This document shows positions 1 to 11,444 of a stretch of 64,000 nucleotides of DNA, piece after piece. The notes under the pieces are model-generated. The model was not told where the DNA came from, did not search any database, and worked only from the letters and a program-made list of their open reading frames with translations. This stretch comes from Cladophialophora immunda. Lineage: Eukaryota > Ascomycota > Eurotiomycetes > Chaetothyriales > Herpotrichiellaceae. The translations under genes were made by a program, and so were the position numbers. Location: NCBI RefSeq assembly GCF_000835495.1, contig NW_015622543.1:496001-560000 (forward strand). Direction: 5' to 3'. Within the stretch, counting starts at the first letter, position 1. Each line of letters starts with the position of its first letter.

Positions 1-1744
1 ATTGCTATTATCGGTTCGGTACGATAACACTGCGCCGTTTTGTGGAAGGGGAAGCTGAGCACTTCTGCAGATTATAGCATGTACTGCCAAATCGACGCTC
101 ATGCTTGCCGCCGCCTCAACCGTTATTGGCTTTGGTTGTGGTATCATTTTCGTCAGCTACGCCGGAATCCAGGAACTCGTCCCGAACAAATGGAGAGGCT
201 TGCTAGGTTAAGAGAAGCTCCCTCAACTTTTCTCACAAGACTGACATTTGAGTCCAGGGCTTACAGAATGTGCTATGGTCCTTCCCTGGGGCCTTGCGGG
301 GACACTGATAGCGACGACTTTGAATGCTAACACGGCCGCGAAATGGCGATGGTGCTATTACATTGTGAGCTTGCGTTGCATTTCCCTTTCTGTCAAACTA
401 GCCCTCATTCGCGTCCTGACTGATCCAGGCCATGATTTATGGCGTCTTGAGTTTGATTGGGACCCTGGTCTTCTATTGGCCACCCACACGTCCACAGTAT
501 GATTTCTTCAAATCCCGATGGCAGCAAGTGAAGGAAGTCGATTATGTCGGTTTTCTCTTGTACACGGGGGGCTTGACTATCTTTCTGATCGGGCTGACCT
601 GGGCTGGGACCGATGGACATGCCTGGAAATCGGCCTCTGTTGTTGCGCCAATCGTTGTGGGTTTGTTGACCCTGGCTGCCTGTTTCGTCTACGACTTTAC
701 ACTGGCGAAACAACCCTTCTTCCCGTATTCCTTGTTCCGGCAAGTACGCGAGTTCACCGTTCTTTTGGTTGTGGTCTTCGTGGCGGGTGAGTAACCACAG
801 CTTGATGTTTCATAGCCGACGGAGAATTGCTAACATTGATGCAAAAGGCTTCGTTTACTATTCCTTCGCTGGCCTACTACCTCAGGGCTCGCTCTATATG
901 TTCACAAGCGACCCTATCCAGATCGGCATCATCGCTCTCCCCAACGGTGTTGCACAGATCCTCTTTGGCGGCATCGCGACACTTTTCATGGGCAAAGTTG
1001 GTCATTTGAAGCTCCAGGTAATTGTATTGCTAGTCTTTCAGACGGTATTCACGGCCGCTTATGCTGGTGTGGTGCCATCCGACCGGGCGGGCTGGATGGT
1101 GTTCCAATTCTTTGGGATGGGCCCTTTTGCCATGATTACTCTACTTTGCTATGTGATTGCGGGCTTAAACGTCCCCTTGCGTCACTTGGGAATTGCATCC
1201 GGGTTGATCGGCACATTTCGCAGCGGTGGCGGGAGTGTGGGCAATGCAGGTACGTTCGTCTGGGATGGAATCCTGAATACCCTCGAAGCTGACAAAAGCT
1301 CAAGTCTTCAATACAATCCTCAACGGTGAGGTTAAGAGCGAGATTCCAAAGAAGATTGCAGAGGTTGCGACTGCTTACGGACTTTCATCACAACAACTCG
1401 CGGCTCTTATTCCAGCCACGGCGCAGAATGCTGTAGGCGTCCCAGGTGCTTTCACTACGGTTCCGGGGATCACTCCGGCGGTTGAACAGGCGGCGGCAAT
1501 TGCATACAGAGAGGCATACGCCTTCGCCTTCAAGAGAGTTTTCTACTCGTCTATTCCCTTCGGGGTCATTGCCATCATCTGTGCACTGTTCATCAATGAT
1601 CCCTCTCAGTACCTCACCAACCACACGGCTGTCCACATGGTCAGAGAGGGAGCACTTGGAAAGACTACCCAGCACCAGAATTCGGAAGCAGAGGATGAAG
1701 CAAAGTCAGGCTCCAACACAGACAAATCTTTGGAGGGGTACTAG
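1..1744 (+). CDS. TRI12-type MFS efflux transporter, 5' end outside window
   Basis: This is the 3' portion of a major facilitator transporter of the fungal trichothecene/siderophore-pump group (TRI12-like, usually 14 TM). The visible exons are joined by introns at about 19-70, 210-258, 364-431, 787-848 and one near 1250. The exon ending at 18 continues in frame into IIACTAKS, then GFGCGIIFVSYAGIQELVPN, the usual stretch around TM4-5 with its 'elvPnkWR' turn. Later exons carry hydrophobic helices (FLLYTGGLTIFLIGLTWAG, FVYYSFAGLLPQGSLYMF). The protein ends in a charged tail after FINDPSQYL with stop 1742-1744. Expected role: proton-driven export of a small molecule across the plasma membrane. 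The 48.8-51.5 kb gene belongs to the same subfamily. The substrate cannot be told. The N-terminus and promoter lie upstream of the window. Confidence 0.85.
19..70 (+). other. Intron in MFS gene
   Basis: GTACGA donor at 19 and CTGCAG acceptor ending at 70. Removing it joins IAIIGS to IIACTAKS in phase 0, which restores the family's expected glycine/alanine-rich helix. It fixes the reading frame at the left edge of the window. Confidence 0.7.
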
Positions 1745-2270
1745 CTATCAGCGGAAGTGGCTAAGGGAAGGACATGTCAGGGCTGTGTCTATGATTCAAA
1801 CTTGGTAGCCTATAGCGACGATAGTGAAGGAGCCTATTAGGGCGAGGGTGAAGTCGATGTTGAAGAAGACAACGAAGACGATTCGTGTAGATACCTACCA
1901 AGTAGCTAGGTATCGAGGTATATGCTATCGAGGAATTAAAGATGGAGCGTGACAGTCATTACATATGCTTGGCGCACTCTGACACACGTGACCTGCACCC
2001 AGCGCCGATACGGCGGAGCATAGCTCCTCCTCATATGGCAACATCACACCTCGAAGAGCAGCGACAAGTACTCGTACAGACTGTCATGACATTCTCGCCG
2101 TGGAAGCTTCTGACGAACACAACAAGCCGAAGTGTTCTCCCGGCACGGCACCGACGTGTAGCAGTCTCTCATCACCTCAAAGGCAAATGGGCGCGTGAGC
2201 GCTTCATACTTGTGCTTGAATCGAACCTCGCCACTTCGCCCTGGCTCTGACTTGCATTCGTTCGCCCACG
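1745..2270. other. Intergenic, promoter side of Zn2Cys6 regulator
   Basis: The 526 bp between the MFS stop and the next gene hold no convincing reading frame. It contains the downstream region of the MFS gene and presumably the promoter of the regulator. No clear operator or repeat was seen. Confidence 0.5.
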
Positions 2271-4439
2271 ATGTCTGACGACGGCTCTAAGAAAGTCGCA
2301 TGCGACCGCTGTCATCGGCGAAAGGCAAAATGTGACAAGATTCTGCCGCGCTGTTCCTCGTGCGCCAAGGCAGAAGTTCCATGTACCTACAGTACGAAAG
2401 ACCCCGTAATCCGACGTCAAGACATGGAGAAGCTGGAAAGAAGGCTTTGGCAGATGGAAGCCAAAAATGAGGCTTTGTCCAGTCAGCTGCGAGAAGCTCA
2501 GCGCCGTATTACTGCAACAAGTCCTCCGAGTGTGCCCCAGTCGAACTCAGGCCTACAGCAACCGGCAACCAACAACAATGAAGTCGCAAGTCAGGTCACC
2601 TTTCTGAGCTTGGGCGCCGGGGGCGAACGACAGTACCTGGGATCGACAAGTGGGCTGTTGCTTGCAAGTTTGCTACAGGCGGACAATCGCGCCAAGGTCC
2701 GCGGCGTTCAAGACGACGAAGACTATAACTCTGGTCGCACTTTCGGTTCTGCAGTTCGTGGGGGTGCCGCCACTCCCGATGTTGGTTCCTTGCCGTCAGA
2801 GAAACTCGCACGAAGTTTGGTGTCGGCATATCTAGCGCACGACCATCTCTGCTATCCATTCCTTCATCCGAAAAGCCTGCTCAGCAGTCTTGATTCTATC
2901 TATAGTGACAACTCGTTTTACCGCAAACGGCACGTCGAAGCCTTCACATTGGACATGATCCTGGCCATCGCAACCGCTCAGGTCTCAAAGTTAGACTGGC
3001 AAGTGATGCCGGATGCAGAGACCCACCATGATAGGGCCATGAGCAGACTCGGCATTGTCCTGGGAAATGGTGGCAGCATCGCTTTGCAGGCATTACTCTT
3101 GTTGTGTCAGTACAGGATAGGAAGCGGCCTGTACGACGCCTCAGCCAGTTTATGGCACCTCGTCGGCACAGCAGCAAGAATGTGCTTTGAATTGGGCTTG
3201 CATCGTGAATCTGTCTACTACTCTCCGGAACCGGCCGCGACAGAGATCGATGAGGCAGCATTTGAGGATTCCGAGGTCAGGAGAAGATGCTTCTGGTGCG
3301 TCTTAGCTATGGACAGGATTACAAGCATCACTTTGGGTCGACCCCTGGCAATACACCTGGATGATTTCGACACCGAGCTGCCTCGCGCCGAAGCAAATAT
3401 CGTCGTCAGTCCCGATAATAATCTATCTCCTTCTGAGCCCGTTGGAAGTGCTCCGTATCAACTTAGAACGGCGATATTTGTCCTCATTGTCCGATATCGC
3501 TTGATTTGTGGCAAAGTATTAACCTCCCTGCACAACGTGATACGTTCCAAGGCGGACAGTTCTTTCGACTTCGAAAGCAGACGAAGGCATATCATCGAGG
3601 AGCTGGAGTCCTGGCGAGCGGACTCATTCACATTGCCCATCGGGGGTTCCCTGAGCGATTCCGATAGATCAAGTTTTCGATCCCGGGAGTGGTACGATCT
3701 TTTGTACCAGAATGCCATCTTGATGCTCTATCGACCATCCCCATCTTTTCACGATGTCCTCTCAAGCATCGATACACTACAACGCATTTATGACGCCTCA
3801 CAAAAGTCTATTGCCATCTACGCCTATCTGCACAAGTCACGTCGGATTAACTACACTTCAATGACACTTCATGGGGTCTTTATCGCCGGCCTATCATACA
3901 TTTATGCTATTCGTTCTCATTTGCAGATCCGTCGCCGCGAGCTATTGACTGGCATCAGTGGACCGTCCCCCGGAGGTTTGTCAGCAGATCCAACTATAAA
4001 CCAGATGGTGAACACGACACGCGATTGTTCTAATGTGCTTGTGGCCGTCAGTGAGAGATGGAGCACCGCTCGCAATGCGCATCAGGTATTTGGCAGACTG
4101 AGTGACGCCCTCTTGAGCGAACTCATAGAATTCCAAAGCCAAGCGCGAAATGGTCTCGGTAACGGCGGCTCCCAATATCCCGTTGCCGGTCAAGAACAGG
4201 ACCAGAATATGTCAACGATGTCGATCACTCCTGCTGCACGACAACAATTCTTCTCGTCAACAGCTCCAAACGGCATGGATTTCAGCTACCAAGACTGTTT
4301 CCAGGATCTACAGAACCTCTACACCACCTATGATTTCGCCAATGTCTCCATGATGCAGGCCTCTCAAGACTGGCTCTACGAGATTCAATCGCTCGACCAC
4401 TCTATAGGGGCAGGTGCCTATGTAGACGGAGCGAATTGA
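2271..4439 (+). CDS. Zn2Cys6 fungal transcription factor with fungal_trans domain
   Basis: Intronless gene of 722 aa. The N-terminus carries a canonical binuclear zinc cluster with Cys at 11, 14, 21, 28, 31 and 38 (C-x2-C-x6-C-x6-C-x2-C-x6-C), followed by a short basic linker and a likely dimerising coiled coil at about 52-82 (EKLERRLWQMEAKNEALSSQ). The central region (about 175-480) matches the fungal_trans regulatory domain (PF04082): YLAHDHLCYPFLHP, then GTAARMCFELGLHRES and RRRCFWCVLAMDRI. It should act in the nucleus as a pathway-specific regulator binding CGG-type half-sites. It sits between the TRI12-type pump and the alcohol/aldehyde dehydrogenase pair, so those are its most likely targets (inference). 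The start is set by the ATG just before the zinc cluster. Confidence 0.93.
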   Translation: MSDDGSKKVACDRCHRRKAKCDKILPRCSSCAKAEVPCTYSTKDPVIRRQDMEKLERRLWQMEAKNEALSSQLREAQRRITATSPPSVPQSNSGLQQPATNNNEVASQVTFLSLGAGGERQYLGSTSGLLLASLLQADNRAKVRGVQDDEDYNSGRTFGSAVRGGAATPDVGSLPSEKLARSLVSAYLAHDHLCYPFLHPKSLLSSLDSIYSDNSFYRKRHVEAFTLDMILAIATAQVSKLDWQVMPDAETHHDRAMSRLGIVLGNGGSIALQALLLLCQYRIGSGLYDASASLWHLVGTAARMCFELGLHRESVYYSPEPAATEIDEAAFEDSEVRRRCFWCVLAMDRITSITLGRPLAIHLDDFDTELPRAEANIVVSPDNNLSPSEPVGSAPYQLRTAIFVLIVRYRLICGKVLTSLHNVIRSKADSSFDFESRRRHIIEELESWRADSFTLPIGGSLSDSDRSSFRSREWYDLLYQNAILMLYRPSPSFHDVLSSIDTLQRIYDASQKSIAIYAYLHKSRRINYTSMTLHGVFIAGLSYIYAIRSHLQIRRRELLTGISGPSPGGLSADPTINQMVNTTRDCSNVLVAVSERWSTARNAHQVFGRLSDALLSELIEFQSQARNGLGNGGSQYPVAGQEQDQNMSTMSITPAARQQFFSSTAPNGMDFSYQDCFQDLQNLYTTYDFANVSMMQASQDWLYEIQSLDHSIGAGAYVDGAN

Positions 4440-5004
4440 GACAAAAATAACTTTAGACATACGCCACGTTAGTTGAAATATATCTTCGGGAGTTTATATG
4501 CGCCCTCTCTCTAGGACTTAGGAGGAATGTCGACATACCTGCTCCTGAGGTATTCGTCATTCCTGTTACGAAGGCCATCTATACGAAATGAGAATGCAAT
4601 ACCAGCTGATACGCCATTCAGAATGCGACTATACTCTTGTCAGCTACCCGGAGGATGCAAGTCGTGCATACCGAGATGATCCTACATATGTACGGCAAGG
4701 ATATTCGAAACATCGACTCGCTCAACTCATCAAGAATGCTTCCATCTATCATCTATACCAGTCTTTGCCGAAAAGCGATTCGAGTTTGGCGACCATTAGT
4801 ATGGTCCCAAGCTAAGGGTATCTATCCTCATACTAGACTGGAAAGCCAACGTTTGAGTTGTCTTCTTTATCACCCGACCGTGCTTGAACAATACTACCTG
4901 GAGAAGCCTTAATAATAGGTTCTAGCCAAAATGCTAGGCCGCTGCATCTATGACTTGGGAAGCATTCGTATATCGTCTGCATACCGTGATGCTTGCACCA
5001 GTTT
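4440..5004. other. Intergenic, no gene seen
   Basis: Downstream region of the Zn2Cys6 gene. Two short plus-strand ORFs (4588-4815 and 4637-4912) overlap in different frames and show no family-like sequence, so they are not called. Confidence 0.4.
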
Positions 5005-5500
5005 CTAGAGGTTCCACGATACCTCAGTAATCGATCCAGGCATTACCACAGGATGCATCCAATTCCTAGTCACTGGCCTGCTCTGCATGATCAGATGATG
5101 GAACCGCTGTGCCTTCTGGCGAACTGGATCCTCGATGAGGTCTGATGCATCATCGCCGAGGACTGCAGCAACGGCGGTATGTTCGTGGCCGTTCAACTTG
5201 AGCAGGTCTCGAACCCTTCCCGTTGATGATGCAGTGCCGAGTGTTCCCGCGCTGGTGACTACTTTGATGTACTTCGCAAGGATGTCATCACTACACTCTT
5301 CGATTGCATCAATGCCTGTTCTCATTGCCCAGCTCCGAATTCTCCTTCGTGGTGATTGCATTCCGCGCAATATACATCTCGGAAAGCTGGTCCCCCGTTA
5401 CAACCTCGATATTGCCTTCAGCCACCATGCGAGCCCTGACAATGGCATATCGCCTGCTGCACCAGACACATTTCCATTGAGGCTTGGACCTTTGCGCTGA
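5005..5500 (-). pseudogene. Decayed or unrecognised ORF, two frames
   Basis: On the minus strand, a 5' segment (about 5460-5310, with VRARMVAEGNIEVVTGDQLS) ends in a stop near 5307. A second frame then runs on from about 5340 to 5005 (ECSDDILAKYIKVVTSAGTL, LLKLNGHEHTAVAAVLGDD). Both segments have protein-like composition and abut with a one-frame offset, which suggests either an old gene with a frameshift or a gene with an intron I could not place. I do not recognise the family. It could also be chance coding potential, so confidence is low. It lies between the regulator and the alcohol dehydrogenase. Confidence 0.3.
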
Positions 5501-5714
5501 AAATCACCCCCAGCGCCTTGAATTACGAATGTCGACATTGGATGGTAATGGGTAGAGGCACCAATTTTTGAGTGCGAGGGTTATAACAGCTTTGTCTGAA
5601 CAGGCCTTTCTGCCATCCAAACGGTGACAAGGACTTCGACATGCCAGAATCTGCTAACTACTCATCTGAGAGTATACAATGCAATTTTGCTGGAGCTGCG
5701 AAGGAATGCTGGCA

Positions 5715-7016
5715 TTATTCCCCTGGCTTCAGGATGACTTTCCTTGCCAGCTGTTTCTCAAAAATCTCATACCCATATGCAGCTTTTGACATTGGCAAGC
5801 GATGGGTTATCATACTTGAAAGCTTTTCCTTGTTTGCCACGACAATCTCCAACGCTTCATTGAACACCGCCTGAACAGGTGCCCGGCCTAGATTAATACT
5901 GTTTGACTCGTCAGCACGCTCTCCCTGCTTGGATATTAAACATTGCTTACTTCAAGTTCTTTTGATAACACTCGAGAGCCGTGAAAGGAAGGTCACCCTG
6001 GTGAAATCCTATCGAGGATAGCACGCCACACGGTCTTAACAGGTCGAAGGCTGAGCGCAAAGCTGGTTTGTTGCCCACCACCTCTACGACCGCGTCCGCC
6101 CCGCGACCCTCGGTCACATTCATGACCATCTCTTTCACATCGTCTCGACCCAGCTTAAGGGGAATGCCTCCTAGTTTTGCCGCCTGGTCCAGTCTGTCGT
6201 CAACACTGTCGACGACATAGATCGTCCTTACTCCTTTCGATCGTGCAGTCAGGATCGCGCAGAGGCCAACCGGCCCACATCCAAGACACACGAAAACTGC
6301 ATCTGCCAAGTTCTGCGTTTTCAAGAGACCAGACTGGTTGTCTAGATGGTAGGTGCCATTGCCGTTTTCCATACCAGGCGTCCGGAAATACTCGACAGCT
6401 CTCATTGCGCCGTAGTAGCCGGTTGGAAAGATGTCGCACATCATGATCAATAAGTCATCGTCAACATACTCCGGTGCTGGGTGCAGAGTGCCATCTGCAA
6501 ACGGCACTCGAACGTATTCTGCTTGTCCTCCAGCAAGACCTTGAGTGCCGAACGGTGCTTGGCCCATAGGACATCGATTGCTATAGCCGTGTCTACAAAA
6601 CCAGCATGACAGGCTGAAGGCACGGAAGGAATCGGTCAGCTAGTCTGTAACCTGTTTCCGACGAAAGATGGCCTGGGGCGACTTACCATGCTGGGCTGAA
6701 TGTGCACACCACCTTCTGACCGACCTTGAAATTGTGCACTTCTGATCCCTTGTCTTGGATGTATCCCACAAACTCATGTCCCTGCCCAGGCGAGTAGGTA
6801 AGTTTGGCTCAAGTTAAAACCTATGATGGCTTGTCGACCACTTACCATTATATGGCCAGTTGCAGTCTTTTGATGCCCTCGATACATGTGTAGCTCCGAG
6901 CCGCATATGCCTGCTGTCGCTACTTTCACTATAGCATCTGTGGGATCTTTCAACGTTGGTCTTGGGCGCTTCTCCACATCGATCTTCCACGGCCCATTGA
7001 ATATAACTGCATCCAT
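5715..7016 (-). CDS. Zinc-dependent alcohol dehydrogenase (MDR superfamily)
   Basis: Four exons on the minus strand (7016-6846, 6781-6687, 6613-5951, 5898-5715) join cleanly to 370 aa, the usual length for medium-chain zinc dehydrogenases. The catalytic zinc site begins at CGSELHMYRGH and continues in GHEFVGYIQDKG. The structural-zinc lobe follows (CLSCWFCRHGYSNRC). The Rossmann motif is VFVCLGCGPVGLCAI. This resembles the threonine-dehydrogenase / formaldehyde-dehydrogenase-like branch, which oxidises alcohols with NAD(P). It is divergent from the aldehyde dehydrogenase at 7858, with an 841-bp shared upstream region, so the two probably carry out successive oxidations of one substrate (inference). 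The substrate is unknown. Confidence 0.92.
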
Positions 7017-7857
7017 GGTGATGCTGCTTCTCCCTTGATGCTCAGTGTTGATTACTGCACCGTCTTTTCTTGGATGTTTATTTCAACAAGAAGCTACTTT
7101 GAGCCAGCAGGGGAAACTAGTCTCTTATCTGAGCGGGATGAGAAACCACTCTCCAAACAGTCGCGTCACGAGCAACCCCAAACATTCAGAGGCAGCGATG
7201 TCAAGGTCTTGAAACACAACACCAACTACTCGGTTACAACGGCAATATCATCATTTGACATTCCCTCGAAGCTTAAATGGCAACGGCCACAAGGCTCCGG
7301 ATACGGCAACACGGGGCGTCCACTCAATATCAGCAGGCAGCAGTTGGCCGGTGCCATGTTCGTCAATCAGTGGCAAAATTCCATCTTCTCCGCCGGAGCA
7401 ACCTCCTCCAGACGGGATATCTTCAAAAACTAATTGCGGGCAGATTGCGTGAGGTTGTAACCATGCTGTCATTGACGGCGCGGAGACCGACGCCGCCACA
7501 TCGCGGGATCTGGGCCGATGGGATGACCGTGACCATGCGGGCCTCTGTTCCAAGGGATGGACCTAATTGTAGCCGAGAACACCCTGGCACCTGGGAACGT
7601 GTTCTCGCCTCGATGTTCAAAGCATCCCCACAAGGAGAAGCGGGCGGAAATGTTGCGGTGCACTATTCCGACAAATAGACTGCACAATGGCTATGAACAA
7701 GTCTAGGTAGTTCCACCAAAAGGGCATCGCGTGCTCACGTGGAACTCGCGACGCCATATCAGCGTCTTCTTCGCTGAGATATCTGCCAGGTCCTAGTACT
7801 TACCTAGCTGGCTCGACAGCGAGTATCAAGCCCGAAGTGGGATCGAAGGCATCAACG
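7017..7857. promoter_or_regulatory. Divergent promoter region, ADH / ALDH pair
   Basis: 841 bp separate the divergent start codons of the alcohol and aldehyde dehydrogenases. Overlapping small ORFs on both strands (7035-7687) show no family signal. The layout suggests co-regulation. A GC-rich near-palindrome CTCCGCCGGAG at about 7388 could hold a zinc-cluster half-site, but this is weak. Confidence 0.45.
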
Positions 7858-9651
7858 ATGGTGGCACCAACTCCTCCAACGCTCGACCCCAAAGAGCTCA
7901 ATAAATTCTACATCAATGGCCAATATGTGAGCCCTGTCTCGAAAGAGACGTACATTCTGCGAAATCCCAAGGACGACACCATCGTCGCCGATGCTGTTCC
8001 AGTGGGGGGACCCGAAGATGTCGATGCCGCGGTCGCAGCGGCCGAAGCAGCATTTACAGGACCGTGGAGCACATTTACAGCAGCTCAGCGCTCAGAATGC
8101 CTGCGACGTCTGGCAGATATTCTGGAAGACAAGATGATGGATATCCTGACTTTGGACTCCCTCACGACCGGAAATCCGGTATCATTGATCCCTTCACGGG
8201 AGAAGAATTATATCAAATCCAATTTGCTTTACTACTGTAGGTCGAGCTATCCGAGCAGCCGTTGCAACAGTGCTGATCGTCGCACCAGCTGGCTGGACCG
8301 ACAAGCAGAAAGGAGATTATTATCCGGCCGATGATGGCTTTGTCAAGCTTGTTCGTCATGAGCCGTTGGGGTGAGTCTGCGCCTGTCGTGAGGAGGAGAG
8401 GAGGAGGAAGCAGCTGATGTCCAGAATAGCGTGTGTGTCGGCATCAATCCTTACAACTCGCCAGTGGCCTCGTTCGTCATCAAAGCAGCGCCGTGTTTGG
8501 CGACGGGTAATGTGTTGATAATCAAACCGTCAGAAAAGAGCCCCCTTGGATCGTTAGCACTTGCTCCCTTGTTCGAACAGGCTGGGTTCCCCAGAGGAGT
8601 CGTACAGGTCGTTTGTGGCGATGGCCGGACAGGGGCGCTCTTTGCTAAGCATATGCGTGTCAGAAAGGTGAGGCCTCACATTGAGCGGGTTACTTGATGC
8701 CGGGTTGCGCGCTGAACATATCTAGATCAGTTTCACCGGCAGTGTTGCCACTGGTAAGAAGATCCAGATCGCCGCAGCTGAAAGCAATCTGAAGAGGGTC
8801 ACACTTGAACTTGGTATGTACTCAGCACGGCGACTCATTGGGACCAATGCACTCATTCCCGTGACCAACAGGGGGCAAAAGCCCAGCGGTGATCTTCGAG
8901 GACGCAAATATTGAAAATGCACTGACCTGGTAGGTGACTCCGAGCTGAAGCTACCGGCTGAGCACTGACTAGGGGTATTCCAGGACGATCAATGGTATCC
9001 TGGCTCGTTCAGGGCAAGTCTGTGTGGCAGCGTCTCGGGTCTATGTACAAGAATCTATCGCCGACCAGTTTATCGAGGCCTACACGCAAAGAATGAAGGA
9101 TGCAGCTTTACGACTGGGTGATCCGCAGGACCCTGAGACGACGCTCGGTCCACTCGCAGATGCAGCCAGCTTTGCAAGAGTCCAAGCCATGGTTGAAAAG
9201 GGCAAGACTGAAGCACAGCTGGTTGTCGGTGGCGTGCAACATGGCCCTAGCGGCTGCTTTATCGAGCCGGCCGTGTTTATTAACCCGCAACCAAATGCGG
9301 AGATCTACAAGAACGAGGTCTTTGGCCCGGTTGCAGTCGTCAAGACATTCCAGACCGAGGAAGAAGTCCTGGAACTAGCCAACGACACCGAGTTTGGGCT
9401 CATGGCTGGCGTTTTTACGAGGGACATCAATCGCGCCTTGAGAGTGTCGAGCAAGATCGATACCGGTGTCTGTGGCATCAACTGCATTTCTTACATGAAT
9501 ATTCAGGCTCCATTTGGCGGCAAAAAGGCTTCTGGCATTGGGCGAGAGTTTGGCGAATATGTGAGATCCGTTCTCGAAGCGAATGGACGATGTCTAACAT
9601 CCCTAGGCACTTCGATCGTTCACAGAGCCAAAGACGGTTTTGATCAAGTAA
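7858..9651 (+). CDS. NAD(P)-dependent aldehyde dehydrogenase
   Basis: Seven exons (7858-8236, 8289-8370, 8430-8667, 8726-8813, 8872-8929, 8984-9560, 9607-9651) sum to 488 aa, the standard length for the ALDH superfamily (PF00171). The general-base glutamate is E261 in VTLELGGKSP and the catalytic nucleophile is C295 in SGQVCVAA. The oxyanion and cofactor segments are also present (GINPYNSPVAS, IIKPSEKSP, ISFTGSVATGKK, EVFGPV). The last short exon completes the usual C-terminal oligomerisation strand (ALRSFTEPKTVLIK). The start is taken at ATG 7858; the frame is open upstream but only from a GTG. It oxidises an aldehyde to the acid in the cytosol. Divergent pairing with the ADH suggests it takes that enzyme's product. 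Confidence 0.94.
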
Positions 9652-10232
9652 GTGTCAATCCTCGGGGACCGAACACAGTGCAAGCATTAGCTCACCTAAA
9701 AGCAGCCTCAATTCCTAAGGACAGAAAGGTGGGCTGCAAAAGGGACGGGTTCGATAGTTGTGCAGGTTGGCGAAACTGAAGGTTCGAGATATGATCTCTG
9801 CTTTTGCAGCCTCGCCAATGGCACCTTTCTACATTCTGTGGCTGGAACCAATCTGAGCAGATTACATAGTGTACCAGCCGAGACACGTTGGAAACTGGAG
9901 TAGTTGATCTGTCCCCTTGCCGTACACCCTTCCGCAGGGTGTGCTGGCAGGTGTTTAGAGACAAGGCTCTGGAAGCGTAACCCCAGTGCACAAATGCAGC
10001 AATAGACCTTTAAGGATAATGGACACTGTGGATACTCGTACGCTCTCAAAGTCTTCGTTGTGGGAACCCCGCCAACCCCCGCTGCTGGAGGATTGCAAGC
10101 CCAAGGGAGCTCTCGTCGCCAGAGCCGAACCTACAAGTATAGCTCCATCACGCCCAGTTCAACGGTCGAATCCTGAGAAACCTCGACCACCCACGACTGG
10201 GTTCCCTTGCTTTCTCACCTGCTTGTTCCATC
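9652..10232. other. Intergenic, no gene seen
   Basis: 581 bp between the aldehyde dehydrogenase and the cyclase-family gene, both on the plus strand. Short ORFs on both strands lack family features. It presumably holds a terminator and the next promoter. Confidence 0.4.
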
Positions 10233-11444
10233 ATGGCAGGATCAACGACAACGGACCTGAAACTGCCCAAATTCGACGAGCTGCCCCTGCATTCAAGCCA
10301 TCCCCTTCACTCGGCGTGGTTTGTGTGGGGAGAGGACGACCAGCTGGGATGCCTCAACCACTTGACTCCAGCACGCGTTAGGAATGCTTCAGCCACCGAG
10401 ATCCAGACCGGTGTTTCCGTGGGCTTGAACTGGGGCCTGGACCAGATGAAAGTGCCGCCGTTTTACCGGACCAAGCTGAGGCATGAAATCCTCCAGCTTG
10501 GGGAGTGCATCAATGTGAGAACCGAAGCCCCGTGGTTGATGGAGGTGGCTCACTAATTTCTGACCTGGTTTGGTGCTTTCAGGACGACAGCCTCGAGTTC
10601 AACACGCAGACCAGCAGCCAGTGGGACGGTTTCAGGCATTGGTCGTTCCCCGATGGGAGATTCTATAACGGAGCAACGCAGGACCAAGTTCGAAAGGGCA
10701 CGTCGACCAGGAATGGCATTCACGGTTAGTTATGTCGCGGCGAGGGTTTCGGTGATGCAACAATCGCTGCTAGCCCAGTGCTAACCACCCATGACAGAAT
10801 GGACCAAGCGAGGTATTGTTGGGCGAGGAGTCTTGATTGATCATTACGCATGGGTGACGGAGCGAGGGGATCAAGGCTACGACCCCTGGGAGTATCACAA
10901 GATCCCCGTATCAGAGATTGAGGCTATTGCAAAGGCCAGAGGCATTACATTCCAGACAGGTGATATCCTGTTCCTACGGACAGGTAAGGCGGGCACTCGG
11001 CCTCTTGCAAGATCTCCTTCGAACGTTCCCGTCGCTGACACCAGAGCATTTCTAAATACTTTTTCAGGTTTCGTCCACAGATACCAGACCATGCCCCTGG
11101 ACGAGCTCACGGCCAAGATGGAACAACCAGAATACTTCTACCCTGGGCTCGAGGGCTCCCTAGACTCCCTCCGTTGGCTCTGGGAGACTCGCTTCGCCGC
11201 GGTCGCCGCCGATAGTCCGGGGTTCGAAGCCTGGAGTGCCGGTCTCGGAGACTCGAGCGAGCAGTTCCGCATGCACGAAGTCATTCTGTCCGGGTTTGGC
11301 CTGCCGATAGGGGAGTTGTTTGACCTTGAAGCGTTGGCACGGGAGTGCAACAAGCAGCAGAGATGGACGTTCTTCGTCACCAGCATGCCCTTGAATGTAC
11401 CTGGAGGTGTAGGGAGTCCCCCCAATGCTGTGGCGATATTTTAG
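10233..11444 (+). CDS. Cyclase-family (kynurenine-formamidase-like) metal hydrolase
   Basis: Four exons (10233-10514, 10583-10724, 10798-10983, 11068-11444) give 328 aa. The sequence fits the fungal branch of the putative cyclase family (PF04199), whose bacterial members include kynurenine formamidase and isatin hydrolase. The N-terminal segment is SAWFVWGEDDQLGCLNHLTP, the region around the metal-binding histidine reads SQWDGFRHW, and IVGRGVLID(H) and GDILFLRTG are typical later segments. These enzymes hydrolyse amides or lactones using divalent metal. It is in line with the aldehyde dehydrogenase and followed by a sugar-type transporter, consistent with one catabolic module. The substrate is not predictable from sequence. 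Confidence 0.87.

Noticed and set aside
7837..7857. Upstream start of the aldehyde dehydrogenase
   Set aside because: The extension begins at GTG; fungal genes use ATG, so 7858 is preferred.
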